Positions 24,285 through 32,075 of a stretch of DNA of 32,075 nt are shown here, in pieces (the first letter of the stretch is position 1; every line of letters starts with the position of its first letter). The notes under the pieces were generated by a model that ran no database searches, was not told the origin of the DNA, and saw only the letters and a list, made by a program, of their open reading frames with translations. The stretch is from Parvularculaceae bacterium (GTDB lineage: Bacteria; Pseudomonadota; Alphaproteobacteria; Caulobacterales; Parvularculaceae), in contig WFQB01000104.1 of the NCBI GenBank assembly GCA_015487305.1, positions 1 through 32,075 on the forward strand, written 5' to 3'. A program made the position numbers and the translations under genes.

Positions 24285-26639
24285 ATGGGGATTTTCACCA
24301 ATAGCGCAGGGCGATCATTTTCTTTTGCGCATATGACTGGCGTCGGGGTTTTTACATTTTTCGCAAGCATATTTTTAGCCCCTGCCGCTTTGGCCGAAAC
24401 GGTGCTTGCACAATCTCCGGGATGTCAGGCGGTCAATAATGGCGACCTCAATCTGGTTATTCCCGGTCTGGCCAAAACAACAACCCCGATGAAAAACAGC
24501 AATGGCTTTCTCGACGCCAATGTAACAGCAGACTTTAATAGCGGGGACAGGCTGATAATCACCTATGATGTGATAGATCATGCCATTGCCAGCGATGATA
24601 CCGCGTCTGTTATTTTTCTCAATGATGAAGATATTGCCGGCCAACCGATCATTCAAAGACAAGCCAATTACACTATTCCCGCGACAGGTAACAGATCCAT
24701 TACCACCCAATTTTCCGTGGCGGGTTATGACTATCCAGACCGGGGCTTAAGCGCTATTTGCGAACCGGTACAAACCGGCAGTATTACCATTATCAGCCAG
24801 ACCGACGGCCCTAATGGCAGCTTTGCCTATAGCGGCACTTTAACGACATTTACCAATGACACTCAAAACGGTTCTGCCAGCACCCTGTTTTCAGACCTTG
24901 CAACAGGTAGCTATTTATTTGTCCAAGAGCCCAATCAGGATTTTGGCCTCACCAATATTAGCTGCTCTGGCCAATCAAGCGTGATTGATCTTGGGGCACA
25001 AAGCGCGGCGGTATTTCTAACCCCCGGTGAAGACATTATTTGCACATTTTTCAATGTGGATTTGTTTGATGAGGAGCGCTTTGCCAAAGACAGCACCGAT
25101 GCCATAAAAGGCTTCACCTATCGCCGGGCCCGAGCCATGCTCAATGCCGAGCCGGACCGTACATTATTTCATCACCGCAATCCAGAAAGCTTGTGGCAAG
25201 ATAGCGCCGCTGCCGCCCCGAAACTTTCTGGCAATATCATCGACAATAATGGCAGCTTAAGCTTTACGGCCAGCACCGGGCGTAAGGACAGCTCCATCTT
25301 TCATGAGGGTTTAGAGCTGTGGGTGGAAGCCAATTACACTACAGCCAAAGATGATTTTACCCTTGGTTCGATTGATAGTGAATTTGGTATTGTCTATGTG
25401 GGCGCCGATATCCAGCCAAGCGAAAACCTCATGGTCGGGCTTTTGGCATCTTTTGACTGGGCCAAGGAAAGCATAAAGGGCGATGAAATGCCATCGCTCG
25501 CCGCGCCTATGGCTTTTGGCAAAAAACAGCAAGGCAATGCTTTGCAGGATTATTTTTCCGAAAATATTATCGACCAGAAAATAAGCGGCACTGGCTGGAT
25601 GGCTGGCCCCTATATGGCAGCTCGGCTCTCAGAAAAACTGTTTTTTTCGGCGAGGATTGCCGCAGGCGGCTCCAATAATGATCTGACCCTTGATAATCGG
25701 GTCACGGATGATCCATTTGAGACCGATCGCTTTTTGGCGCGCACAGCGCTTACCGGCAATCATAATTTTGGTGATTTCCGTTTTACCCCAACCGCCTCGG
25801 TCACATGGTTTAAAGAAACCTCCAAAGCCTATATTTCCAAAACTGGCGTTCCCATCCCGAAGACCGAATTAAAACTTGGTCGGGCGGAATTAAAACCGGA
25901 GATCGCATGGCGTCACGATCTATCCGATGGCGCATGGTGGGAATCTCAATTTGCGGTTTCAGCTATATGGGATTTTGAACGCCCGGAGATTTTGGAAATT
26001 CAGGGCCTTGCCTTGCCGACAGAAGAATTTCGTGGCCGCGCCGAGGGCGGGGTGCAATTTAATTGGAAAAACGGCAATAGCCTGCGGTTTTCAGCCAGCT
26101 ATGACGGTATTGGTGCTGATGGCTATGAAGCCTATGGGGCAGGCATCTGGTTTGACATGCCATTGAGCCGCGCCAAGCCTGCACGCAAAACCAAACCGGC
26201 CCCGGCCATCCCGCCGCCAGCCTATAAATATTGCCCTGATGGGTTGCGCATTCTCGAGGTTGATCCGTGTCCGGAAGAAAAACCAATACTGCCAGCCCCG
26301 GAAGATATGAAGCTGGTGATCTATTTCGACCATGACAAATCCAATCTCTTGCCCGCAGAGCTGGCCAAAATAGATCAGGCCATTGCGGCGATGAAAGAAC
26401 GCGATGTAAAAATCGTCCTTCTGTCCGGCCACACCGACCTTTCGGGCAGTGATGCCTATAATGAGGGCCTGTCCATGCGCCGGGCCTTGGTCGTGCGCGA
26501 CGCGCTAACCGCTCGCGGCGTCATGATCGATAAAATCACTTACGAATTTTTCGGTGAAAGCAGGCCGGCAGTACCAACCAAAGACGGCGTGCGCCTACAA
26601 GCCAATCGCCGCACCGAAGTCGTAATAAAATTCAAATAG
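24285..26639 (+). CDS. Large outer-membrane protein: SpaA-like domain, beta-barrel and C-terminal OmpA domain
   Basis: A 784-residue exported protein with an unusual layout. A long signal peptide ends ALA (cleavage near 37). A beta-rich region follows (38-160). Residues about 165-258 form a prealbumin-like/SpaA-type domain: GSITIISQTDG, FSDLATGSYLFVQEP and the closing IICTFFNV with the paired Cys typical of this fold. Residues about 300-626 resemble an autotransporter-type beta-barrel with alternating strands. A Pro-rich linker with two cysteines leads to an OmpA/MotB peptidoglycan-binding domain (about 672-784) with IYFDHDKSNL, SGHTDLSGSDAYN and NRRTEVVI. It probably sits in the outer membrane, exposes the N-terminal modules and grips the cell wall. 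The frame extends upstream to GTG 24261, but ATG 24285 has GGGGA (24272-24276) eight bases before it. The biological role is unknown. Confidence 0.85.
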   Translation: MGIFTNSAGRSFSFAHMTGVGVFTFFASIFLAPAALAETVLAQSPGCQAVNNGDLNLVIPGLAKTTTPMKNSNGFLDANVTADFNSGDRLIITYDVIDHAIASDDTASVIFLNDEDIAGQPIIQRQANYTIPATGNRSITTQFSVAGYDYPDRGLSAICEPVQTGSITIISQTDGPNGSFAYSGTLTTFTNDTQNGSASTLFSDLATGSYLFVQEPNQDFGLTNISCSGQSSVIDLGAQSAAVFLTPGEDIICTFFNVDLFDEERFAKDSTDAIKGFTYRRARAMLNAEPDRTLFHHRNPESLWQDSAAAAPKLSGNIIDNNGSLSFTASTGRKDSSIFHEGLELWVEANYTTAKDDFTLGSIDSEFGIVYVGADIQPSENLMVGLLASFDWAKESIKGDEMPSLAAPMAFGKKQQGNALQDYFSENIIDQKISGTGWMAGPYMAARLSEKLFFSARIAAGGSNNDLTLDNRVTDDPFETDRFLARTALTGNHNFGDFRFTPTASVTWFKETSKAYISKTGVPIPKTELKLGRAELKPEIAWRHDLSDGAWWESQFAVSAIWDFERPEILEIQGLALPTEEFRGRAEGGVQFNWKNGNSLRFSASYDGIGADGYEAYGAGIWFDMPLSRAKPARKTKPAPAIPPPAYKYCPDGLRILEVDPCPEEKPILPAPEDMKLVIYFDHDKSNLLPAELAKIDQAIAAMKERDVKIVLLSGHTDLSGSDAYNEGLSMRRALVVRDALTARGVMIDKITYEFFGESRPAVPTKDGVRLQANRRTEVVIKFK

Positions 26640-27332
26640 GGACCGAAACGACTAAAAAACCACCAAAAACAAACTCATCCTGAGGTGCTGGCCGAAGGCC
26701 AGCCTCGAAGGATGATGGTAGAGAGTACCAAACCCAAAACTTATCCCCATACCCCGCATCCCCCTTATTATCACCAGTAAGACCGCCCACGGGGTCCGTG
26801 GTACCAATCTCGGATGGGTGATCTGGCAAGCCGGTGGGGCGAAAGCTGGCCATCGGTCGGTTATGGGCAAAGCTGTAACAGGCAAAGCCGATAATGTCTG
26901 ACAATGCCGGGCGCGGGTGAACTCACGGGTAAACCCTCCCTCTTTTTTCGGCTCGTGTCATTCGCGCCCACCCCATTTTATTAAACACCGGCGACCATGA
27001 AGGTCTGATCGGACGCCTTGGCTTGAGAACATCAATAGTATGCGCAAGAAAAATTATGCCCTTAGAAAATTAAACCGTATACGGAAAAATAAAGCTTTAC
27101 GCCAAAGCTTGTGGACAAAAATATTGCGTCTGAAATGCAAAACCCTGGCGGTTTTAATAAAAACAACCCCTATGATTGAAAGTTTGAGCGATAAAGCCAT
27201 GATGCAGATCATGGCCAATTATCAAAATCTATCAAAGCTATTGCAAAATTTACGCAAAAAAACCCTCTATCTCAACCTCGCTTACAAACACCCCTTCACG
27301 CGTATAAAAATCCAGCTAACCCAGCTAAAACC
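26640..27332. other. 693-base region with no convincing gene
   Basis: Between the outer-membrane protein gene and the convergent GDPD gene nothing reads as a known protein. A minus-strand frame (26632-26904) translates straight through the hairpin repeat and looks fortuitous. A plus-strand frame (27040-27459) is lysine-rich and runs antisense into the GDPD gene. The region holds a hairpin repeat (26675-26715) and a short inverted repeat CCACGG-GGT-CCGTGG (26787-26801). It could be remnant DNA from an old insertion or deletion. Confidence 0.6.
26675..26715. repeat. Alphaproteobacterial palindromic (REP-like) hairpin repeat
   Basis: Outer arms TCATCCT (26675-26681) and AGGATGA (26709-26715) and inner arms GCTGGCC (26687-26693) and GGCCAGC (26697-26703) form an interrupted hairpin around GAA. 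The theme TCATCCTGAGG ... CCTCGAAGGATGA recurs in many alphaproteobacterial genomes as a dispersed intergenic repeat. It lies 36 bases after the outer-membrane protein stop and may also act as a transcript 3' end. Confidence 0.7.
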
Positions 27333-28292
27333 TCATTTCTTTGCAACCCCGCAAGCAGGCGCAAGCATTTTGTGCCCCGCTTGGCGCAGCGCCGCAAAAG
27401 CTTCAAGCGGTCTGTCCGTACCCAGAATATCAACCCCCATATTAGCAATGGCACTATAGCGCGCCTCATCACCCGAGCGGGCAATTTCCTTGTCAATACT
27501 ATTGCGCCCGCCCAGAGTGCCAAAAATAACTTCAATATCGCGGCTATTGAGCGCGCTAAAAATATTTTGATCCGGCGTATCATTGCCGGTCCAGGCCAAA
27601 ATATTCTGTTCAGGAATGCCGGTTTCAGCAAGGCTTGCAAAATCAGCCATGTCATCAATGGTAAAAGAAATCATTGCATTATTATCAAGCCGATAAAGCG
27701 CTTTGGCTTGGGCCGGGCTATAAGCAATATAAATGACCCGCCCTTCGGCCCCTTGTTTGGCAACCTCATCAATGACATCTGCGTAACGGGTCGATGATTT
27801 AAAATCCACCTGCAAAATAGTGCGCCCATCAGCCCATTGCAAAACCTCGGAAAATTTCGGCAAATGATAGGGCGTAATAGCCCCGCTTTGATCTTTTAAA
27901 AAAAGCTTCGACAGATGATCCCAATCATAATCTGCCGCAAGCCCGCGCCCGGTTGTGGTCCGCTCTAAATCATCATCATGAAGCAAAAACAAAACCCCGT
28001 CGCGAGATGTCGCCACATCAATTTCCATTAGCGCCGGAATCTTTTGCGCCACAAATTGCATGGTCTCTAAAGAATTTTCCGGAAAGCCCGGATAAAACCC
28101 ACCGCGATGGGCAGAAATTAAACTCACCCCCTCTTGCTCCAGACATTCAAAAAACGGGTTTAACCCGCCCGCCCCAATCACAATAGCCGGAACAGGCTGT
28201 TCGCGCTCATGGGGCGCAGGCTCGACCATTTCTTTTTCAGAGCAGCTAAATAAAAACAGAAAAACCCCTAAAACCAGTAACAGTCGATCCAT
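27333..28292 (-). CDS. Glycerophosphodiester phosphodiesterase (GDPD)-family lipoprotein
   Basis: A 319-residue predicted lipoprotein. A short hydrophobic leader ends FLFSC, with lipidation expected at C17. The GDPD fold follows with SAHRGG (H62, R63), PENSLE (E72, N73), MEIDV (E90, D92) and LLHDDDLERTT (H105), so all metal-binding and catalytic residues are present. It should hydrolyse glycerophosphodiesters to glycerol-3-phosphate and an alcohol, outside the cytoplasm. Related proteins act on deacylated phospholipids, and the exact substrate is unknown. GGGAG lies about 11 bases before the ATG. It is the only minus-strand gene in the right half of the window, standing against the plus-strand rho-to-mnmG series, which suggests it entered the cluster separately. 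Confidence 0.92.
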   Translation of the reverse strand: MDRLLLVLGVFLFLFSCSEKEMVEPAPHEREQPVPAIVIGAGGLNPFFECLEQEGVSLISAHRGGFYPGFPENSLETMQFVAQKIPALMEIDVATSRDGVLFLLHDDDLERTTTGRGLAADYDWDHLSKLFLKDQSGAITPYHLPKFSEVLQWADGRTILQVDFKSSTRYADVIDEVAKQGAEGRVIYIAYSPAQAKALYRLDNNAMISFTIDDMADFASLAETGIPEQNILAWTGNDTPDQNIFSALNSRDIEVIFGTLGGRNSIDKEIARSGDEARYSAIANMGVDILGTDRPLEAFAALRQAGHKMLAPACGVAKK

Positions 28293-28416
28293 GGCAAAAT
28301 GTCTCCCAAAAGATAATCGGCAAGATTAACCCGCTTTTTGCCGCCAGCGCAGAACTTTTGCTATAGAAGATGAAAAACAGCCAAATGGACTATATAAACT
28401 AACCACCCAGAGCTTA

Positions 28417-28441
28417 AGGCCAGAATTTGAGGCCAGAATTT
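28417..28441 (+). repeat. 12-bp tandem duplication before the DUF6489 gene
   Basis: AGGCCAGAATTT occurs twice (28417-28428 and 28430-28441) separated by one G, immediately before the ribosome binding site of the DUF6489 gene. It looks like a recent slippage duplication in the leader. Confidence 0.6.
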
Positions 28442-28455
28442 AAGGAATGAAACTG

Positions 28456-28710
28456 ATGAAGTTTACGGTCAATATTGATTGCACCCCCGAAGAAGCCCGC
28501 CGCTTTTTCGGCCTGCCCGATGTCAACAAAGTCAATGATCTGATCATGGAAGGGCTTGAGCAGCGCGCCAACGAAAACCTCGATAGCCTCACCGATCCGC
28601 AAAAGTTCTATGATCGCATGATGAGCGCTGGCATGGGCAATATGGAAGCCATGCAAAAAATCTTTGCTTCCGGTCTGGCTGGAGGTATGGCCGGGAGCGA
28701 CAAAAAATAA
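28456..28710 (+). CDS. DUF6489 family protein
   Basis: An 84-residue cytosolic protein. The opening MKFTVNIDCTPEEARRFFGLPDV is the hallmark of DUF6489, a small alphaproteobacterial family without assigned function. A Met- and Gly-rich C-terminal helix follows (RMMSAGMGNMEAMQKIF). AAGGA (28442-28446) touches the in-frame ATG at 28447 but is nine bases from ATG 28456, so the second start is used. It lies 19 bases before mnmE on the same strand and is probably co-transcribed with it. Confidence 0.88.
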   Translation: MKFTVNIDCTPEEARRFFGLPDVNKVNDLIMEGLEQRANENLDSLTDPQKFYDRMMSAGMGNMEAMQKIFASGLAGGMAGSDKK

Positions 28711-28729
28711 CGCCTAAAGGAAGCCCATC

Positions 28730-30061
28730 ATGACAGATGTGGAAACCATATACGCGCTATCATCTGGCGCGGGCAGGGCGGGTGTCGCGGTCATACGCCT
28801 ATCCGGCCCCAAAGCCCTTGCTTGCCTTAAAGCCATGACCGGAAAATTGCCGCAAGCGCGCTATGCAGCGCTGCGAAAGATAACCCACCCAAAATCCGGG
28901 GATTTACTGGATGAAGGGCTGATTTTGGCCTTTCCAACCCCCAACAGCTTTACCGGCGAAGATATGGCCGAGCTACAAATTCACGGCTCTAGAGCCAGTA
29001 TTGATGCAACCCTTGCTGCGTTGCAGCATTTTGGCTTGCGCCCCGCCGAGGCCGGTGAGTTTACCTTGCGGGCCTTTCGCAATGGTCGCATGGATTTAGC
29101 GCAGGCAGAAGGGTTGGCAGATCTTATCGACAGCGAAACGGACCAGCAAAGACAACAGGCATTGGGCCAGTTTGGCGGGCGACTTTCACAGGTTTCCGAG
29201 CGCTGGAGGCGGTCGCTTTTGGATATTGCTGCGCCTTTGGCAGCGGCGGTGGATTTTCCCGACGAAGAAGATATTCCGGCGCAAATAGAGACAAAAGCCC
29301 GCCCGGTGATTGAAAACCTGATTACAGATCTGGAAAAATATTTACGCAGCGCCGAGCGTGGTCGCCTCATTCGCGAGGGGTTGAGCGTTATTTTGCTCGG
29401 CCGCCCCAATGCCGGCAAATCAACCTTGCTCAATCATTTGATAGGCAGCGATCACGCCATCGTTTCGCCAATACCCGGTACCACCAGAGATATGATTGAG
29501 GTTCGCCTCGAATTGGCCGGTATGGCCGTGACTCTGGTCGATACCGCAGGGCTTCGCGAGAAAAGCAAAGACCCCATAGAGCAGGAGGGGATGCGCCGGG
29601 CAAGAGACAGGGCCGCAAGAGCGGATATGAAAATCATAATGCTTGATGCCAGCAAGCCGGAGGAGGTTTTAGGTCAGGATTTGCTCGGTATGGCCGGACC
29701 TCAAGACCTGATTGTTTGGAACAAGACCGATCTGGCACCACCACCACAAACCCCAAAGGGTCTCGCTCTTTCCCTTGAAACCGGGTCGGGGTTAGAAACC
29801 TTTTTATCTGCGATTGAGGCAAATATTGAGAAAATTGCTGCCAGCGAAGAAGCGCCTATTTTAACCAGAGAGCGCCACATAAAGGCTGTCAAGGACACAA
29901 TTTCGGAACTCAAACAATCACTTGATTTGTTAGAAGTACAACCAGATATGGCGGCTGAGAATGTGCGCCTTGCCGCCCGCGCCCTAGCCCGCATCACAGG
30001 CGCTATTGATGTTGATGAGGTGTTGGGCGAAATTTTTTCTTCCTTCTGCATAGGTAAGTGA
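28730..30061 (+). CDS. mnmE: MnmE, tRNA uridine-5-carboxymethylaminomethyl modification GTPase
   Basis: A 443-residue enzyme that works with MnmG to modify the wobble uridine (U34) of certain tRNAs. An N-terminal folate-binding domain (about 1-120, opening TIYALSSGAGRAGVAVIRLSG) is followed by a helical domain and an inserted G domain with G1 GRPNAGKS (224-231), G3 DTAG and G4 NKTD. The C-terminus ends FCIGK, with the catalytic Cys. Length is normal. AAGGA lies close before the ATG. The partner gene mnmG follows after a 116-base gap that contains a parS site. Confidence 0.97.
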   Translation: MTDVETIYALSSGAGRAGVAVIRLSGPKALACLKAMTGKLPQARYAALRKITHPKSGDLLDEGLILAFPTPNSFTGEDMAELQIHGSRASIDATLAALQHFGLRPAEAGEFTLRAFRNGRMDLAQAEGLADLIDSETDQQRQQALGQFGGRLSQVSERWRRSLLDIAAPLAAAVDFPDEEDIPAQIETKARPVIENLITDLEKYLRSAERGRLIREGLSVILLGRPNAGKSTLLNHLIGSDHAIVSPIPGTTRDMIEVRLELAGMAVTLVDTAGLREKSKDPIEQEGMRRARDRAARADMKIIMLDASKPEEVLGQDLLGMAGPQDLIVWNKTDLAPPPQTPKGLALSLETGSGLETFLSAIEANIEKIAASEEAPILTRERHIKAVKDTISELKQSLDLLEVQPDMAAENVRLAARALARITGAIDVDEVLGEIFSSFCIGK

Positions 30062-30104
30062 TTGAGGCGAGTGACTGGGATAGGCCCTTTTTTTGATAAA
30101 TAGC

Positions 30105-30120
30105 TGTTTCACGTGAAACA
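30105..30120. promoter_or_regulatory. parS centromere site in the mnmE-mnmG gap
   Basis: TGTTTCACGTGAAACA is a perfect 16-bp palindrome identical to the bacterial parS consensus bound by ParB. It lies 44 bases after the mnmE stop and 9.3 kb from the putative origin. In this class parAB normally lies just beyond mnmG, outside this window. Confidence 0.93.
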
Positions 30121-30177
30121 TAGCCATCAATCATTAGGCTCGCCAAAGCGAGTTTTTTGCGATAGGCAAAGCCGGTA

Positions 30178-32075
30178 ATGGATAGAAAAACCACAAATAA
30201 ACGCTTTGATGTGATTGTCATTGGCGGCGGCCATGCGGGCTGCGAAGCAGCTTCGGCAGCGGCGCGCCTTGGTGCGCGTACTTTGCTGGCGACCCACAGA
30301 CTGGAAACCATTGGCGAGATGTCCTGCAATCCGGCTATTGGCGGCCTCGGTAAGGGGCATTTGGTGCGGGAGATTGACGCCCTTGATGGGGTGATGGGTC
30401 GGGTGATTGACAAAGCGGGCATACAATTTCGCATGCTCAACCTCTCCAAAGGCCCGGCCGTGCGCGGACCCCGGGCCCAAGCCGATCGGGCGCTTTATAA
30501 AAAGCACATGCAGCAGGCCCTTGCTGAACAGGAAAATCTGACCATTTTGGCGCTAACGGTCGAAGACCTATTGGGTGAGAATGGCCATATTAAAGGCATT
30601 ATCGCGGCAGATGGCGAGATTTTCGAGGGCGCGCGGGTCGTTCTAACCACCGGCACTTTCCTGAAAGGCGTCATCCATATAGGTGCCAAAAGAATACCCG
30701 CCGGGCGCGCCGGAGAAGCCCCTTCCATTGGTCTTTCGGACCGGCTCTACCAGGCAGGCCTTAAAATGGGCCGCCTTAAAACCGGCACTCCCGCAAGGCT
30801 CGATGGCCGCAGCATTCATTGGGATAATCTCAAAATGCAGCCCGCCGATAAGCGCCCGGTGCCGTTTTCCTTTCTGACCGAAAAGATAGAAGTGCCGCAA
30901 ATATCCTGCGCTATTACCGAGACAACCCCGCAAACCCACAAAATCATTGCCGATAATCTGTCCCGCTCTGCGGTCTATTCAGGCGGTATTTCCGGCAATG
31001 GGCCGCGCTATTGCCCCTCTATAGAAGACAAAATAGTGCGTTTTGCCGAGCGCGAATCCCACCAGATATTCCTCGAGCCCGAAGGGCTTGATGATCCGAC
31101 CATTTACCCGAATGGCATATCCACATCTTTGCCGGAGGAGGTGCAGGAAGCATTTTTGCGCACTATTCCCGGGCTGGAATCCGTGAAAATCATCCGCCAC
31201 GGCTATGCGATTGAGTATGACTATGTGGATCCACGGGAGTTGAGCTCAACCCTTGCGGTGCGCAAATTGCCGGGCCTCTTTCTGGCTGGCCAAATCAACG
31301 GAACCACTGGCTATGAAGAGGCGGGAGCCCAAGGACTTATAGCCGGGTTTAATGCCGCCCTAGCCGCGCAAGGCCGCGAAGCCTTTATCCTAGACCGTTC
31401 TCAGGCCTATATCGGGGTAATGATTGATGATCTGATCACAAGAGGGGTGAGCGAGCCATACCGCATGTTTACTTCGCGGGCTGAATACCGCCTCACCTTG
31501 CGCGCCGATAATGCCGACCAAAGGCTGACCCCTATGGCGATTGAATTGGGAGCTGCCAGCAAGCGCCGCCGGGATATGTTTCACGTGAAACAGGCAGCCC
31601 TTTTAAAAGCAAGAAATTGGGCAAAAACCACTGGTATGACTCCCAATGAAGCGGCCCGTTATGGGTTGAAAATCAATCAGGATGGCAAGCGCCGAACCGT
31701 GCTCGAATATCTTTCCTATCCGGAGATTAATGCCGAAAAACTGTCAAAAGTATGGCCAGAGCTAAAAACCATGCCAGCGGAAATTATTGAACAATTAGCC
31801 TCAGATGCGGTCTATGCAGGCTATTTGGAGCGACAAAAAACAGACATTGCCGCCTTCCGCCGCGATGAGTCTAAAAGGCTTCCTCCAGAGATAGATTATC
31901 AGGCCATACCGGGCCTTTCCAATGAGGTTCGGCTCAAGCTGGAAGAGGCAAAACCGGAAACTATCGGTCAGGCCGGACGCATAGAGGGAATAACCCCGGC
32001 GGCTTTGGCACTACTTTCCGCTTTTTTGAAAAAATCTGGCCATACCATGCCTGACAATAATGATAGAAGAGATAA
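30178..32075 (+). CDS. mnmG: MnmG (GidA), tRNA U34 modification FAD enzyme; 3' end beyond the window
   Basis: At least 632 codons are open with no stop before the window ends. The FAD-binding start [50 protein letters not shown] and the C-terminal [20 protein letters not shown] are all standard MnmG. With MnmE it installs the carboxymethylaminomethyl group on tRNA wobble uridines. The usual family length is about 620-640, so only a few codons are missing. The ATG at 30178 puts nine residues before the conserved FDVIVIGGG. Codons for M467-Q472 (MFHVKQ) contain a complete parS site, so the segment serves both as protein code and centromere. Confidence 0.96.
   Translation, partial: MDRKTTNKRFDVIVIGGGHAGCEAASAAARLGARTLLATHRLETIGEMSCNPAIGGLGKGHLVREIDALDGVMGRVIDKAGIQFRMLNLSKGPAVRGPRAQADRALYKKHMQQALAEQENLTILALTVEDLLGENGHIKGIIAADGEIFEGARVVLTTGTFLKGVIHIGAKRIPAGRAGEAPSIGLSDRLYQAGLKMGRLKTGTPARLDGRSIHWDNLKMQPADKRPVPFSFLTEKIEVPQISCAITETTPQTHKIIADNLSRSAVYSGGISGNGPRYCPSIEDKIVRFAERESHQIFLEPEGLDDPTIYPNGISTSLPEEVQEAFLRTIPGLESVKIIRHGYAIEYDYVDPRELSSTLAVRKLPGLFLAGQINGTTGYEEAGAQGLIAGFNAALAAQGREAFILDRSQAYIGVMIDDLITRGVSEPYRMFTSRAEYRLTLRADNADQRLTPMAIELGAASKRRRDMFHVKQAALLKARNWAKTTGMTPNEAARYGLKINQDGKRRTVLEYLSYPEINAEKLSKVWPELKTMPAEIIEQLASDAVYAGYLERQKTDIAAFRRDESKRLPPEIDYQAIPGLSNEVRLKLEEAKPETIGQAGRIEGITPAALALLSAFLKKSGHTMPDNNDRRD
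31577..31592. promoter_or_regulatory. Second parS site, inside the mnmG coding sequence
   Basis: A second exact copy of TGTTTCACGTGAAACA lies within mnmG, where it is read in frame as part of MFHVKQ. It is 1457 bases beyond the first parS site. Two perfect copies in 1.5 kb near the origin are what a ParB loading zone looks like. Confidence 0.93.

Noticed and set aside
26632-26904. 90-residue minus-strand open frame after the outer-membrane protein gene
   Set aside because: The frame reads through the palindromic repeat and overlaps the end of the outer-membrane protein gene. No family resemblance or ribosome site was seen.
27040-27459. Lysine-rich 139-residue open frame on the plus strand
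   Set aside because: Its last third is antisense to the well-supported GDPD gene, it has no clear ribosome site, and the composition looks like translated AT-rich spacer.

Overview
This is an ordinary-looking stretch of chromosome from an alphaproteobacterium, and it most likely spans the replication origin. The gene order is the classic alphaproteobacterial origin neighbourhood: a PPSR (DUF299) gene and hemE diverge from a gene-poor gap, with maf, aroE/coaE, dnaQ, secB, fxsA, a Tim44-like gene, mltA, an Smr gene, hslU and hslV to the left, and hemJ, rho, mnmE and mnmG to the right. The gap (20703-21116) carries two perfect DnaA boxes and several near-matches. Two perfect parS sites lie on the mnmE/mnmG side. 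The order within the class cannot be fixed from this window. No tRNA, rRNA, insertion sequence, phage gene or CRISPR array was seen.

Left part (1-13081): a YifB/ComM-like AAA+ ATPase, a cytoplasmic hybrid histidine kinase, an AmpG-like permease, a small lipoprotein, a PfkB-family kinase, an unrecognised small protein, a small secreted Cys/His-containing protein, a DUF937 protein, hslV, an M23 endopeptidase lipoprotein on the opposite strand, hslU with a heat-shock-type promoter, and a membrane-anchored protein descended from prephenate dehydratase that appears to have lost its catalytic motif.

Middle (13259-20702): on the minus strand a Tim44-mltA-smr operon, then fxsA and secB on the plus strand, then a tightly overlapping minus-strand operon PPSR-maf-(aroE-coaE fusion)-dnaQ. 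The shikimate dehydrogenase and dephospho-CoA kinase are encoded as one 490-residue polypeptide.

Right part (20703-32075): the putative oriC, hemE, hemJ and rho (haem synthesis and transcription termination). An accessory block follows: a large outer-membrane protein that combines a SpaA-like domain, a beta-barrel and an OmpA domain; a 0.7-kb region with no convincing gene but an alphaproteobacterial hairpin repeat; and a GDPD lipoprotein. The window closes with a DUF6489 protein, mnmE, a parS site and mnmG, which runs off the end. Genes from about 13.3 to 20.7 kb are mostly on the minus strand and genes from 21.1 kb on are nearly all on the plus strand, as expected if forks leave the gap in both directions.

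Several genes share an envelope and peptidoglycan theme: AmpG (muropeptide import), MltA (anhydro-muropeptide release), M23 (cross-link cleavage) and the OmpA-domain protein (peptidoglycan tethering). The most unusual items are the PheA-like pseudoenzyme, the AroE-CoaE fusion, the split of hslV from hslU by an antisense M23 gene, and the tripartite outer-membrane protein.
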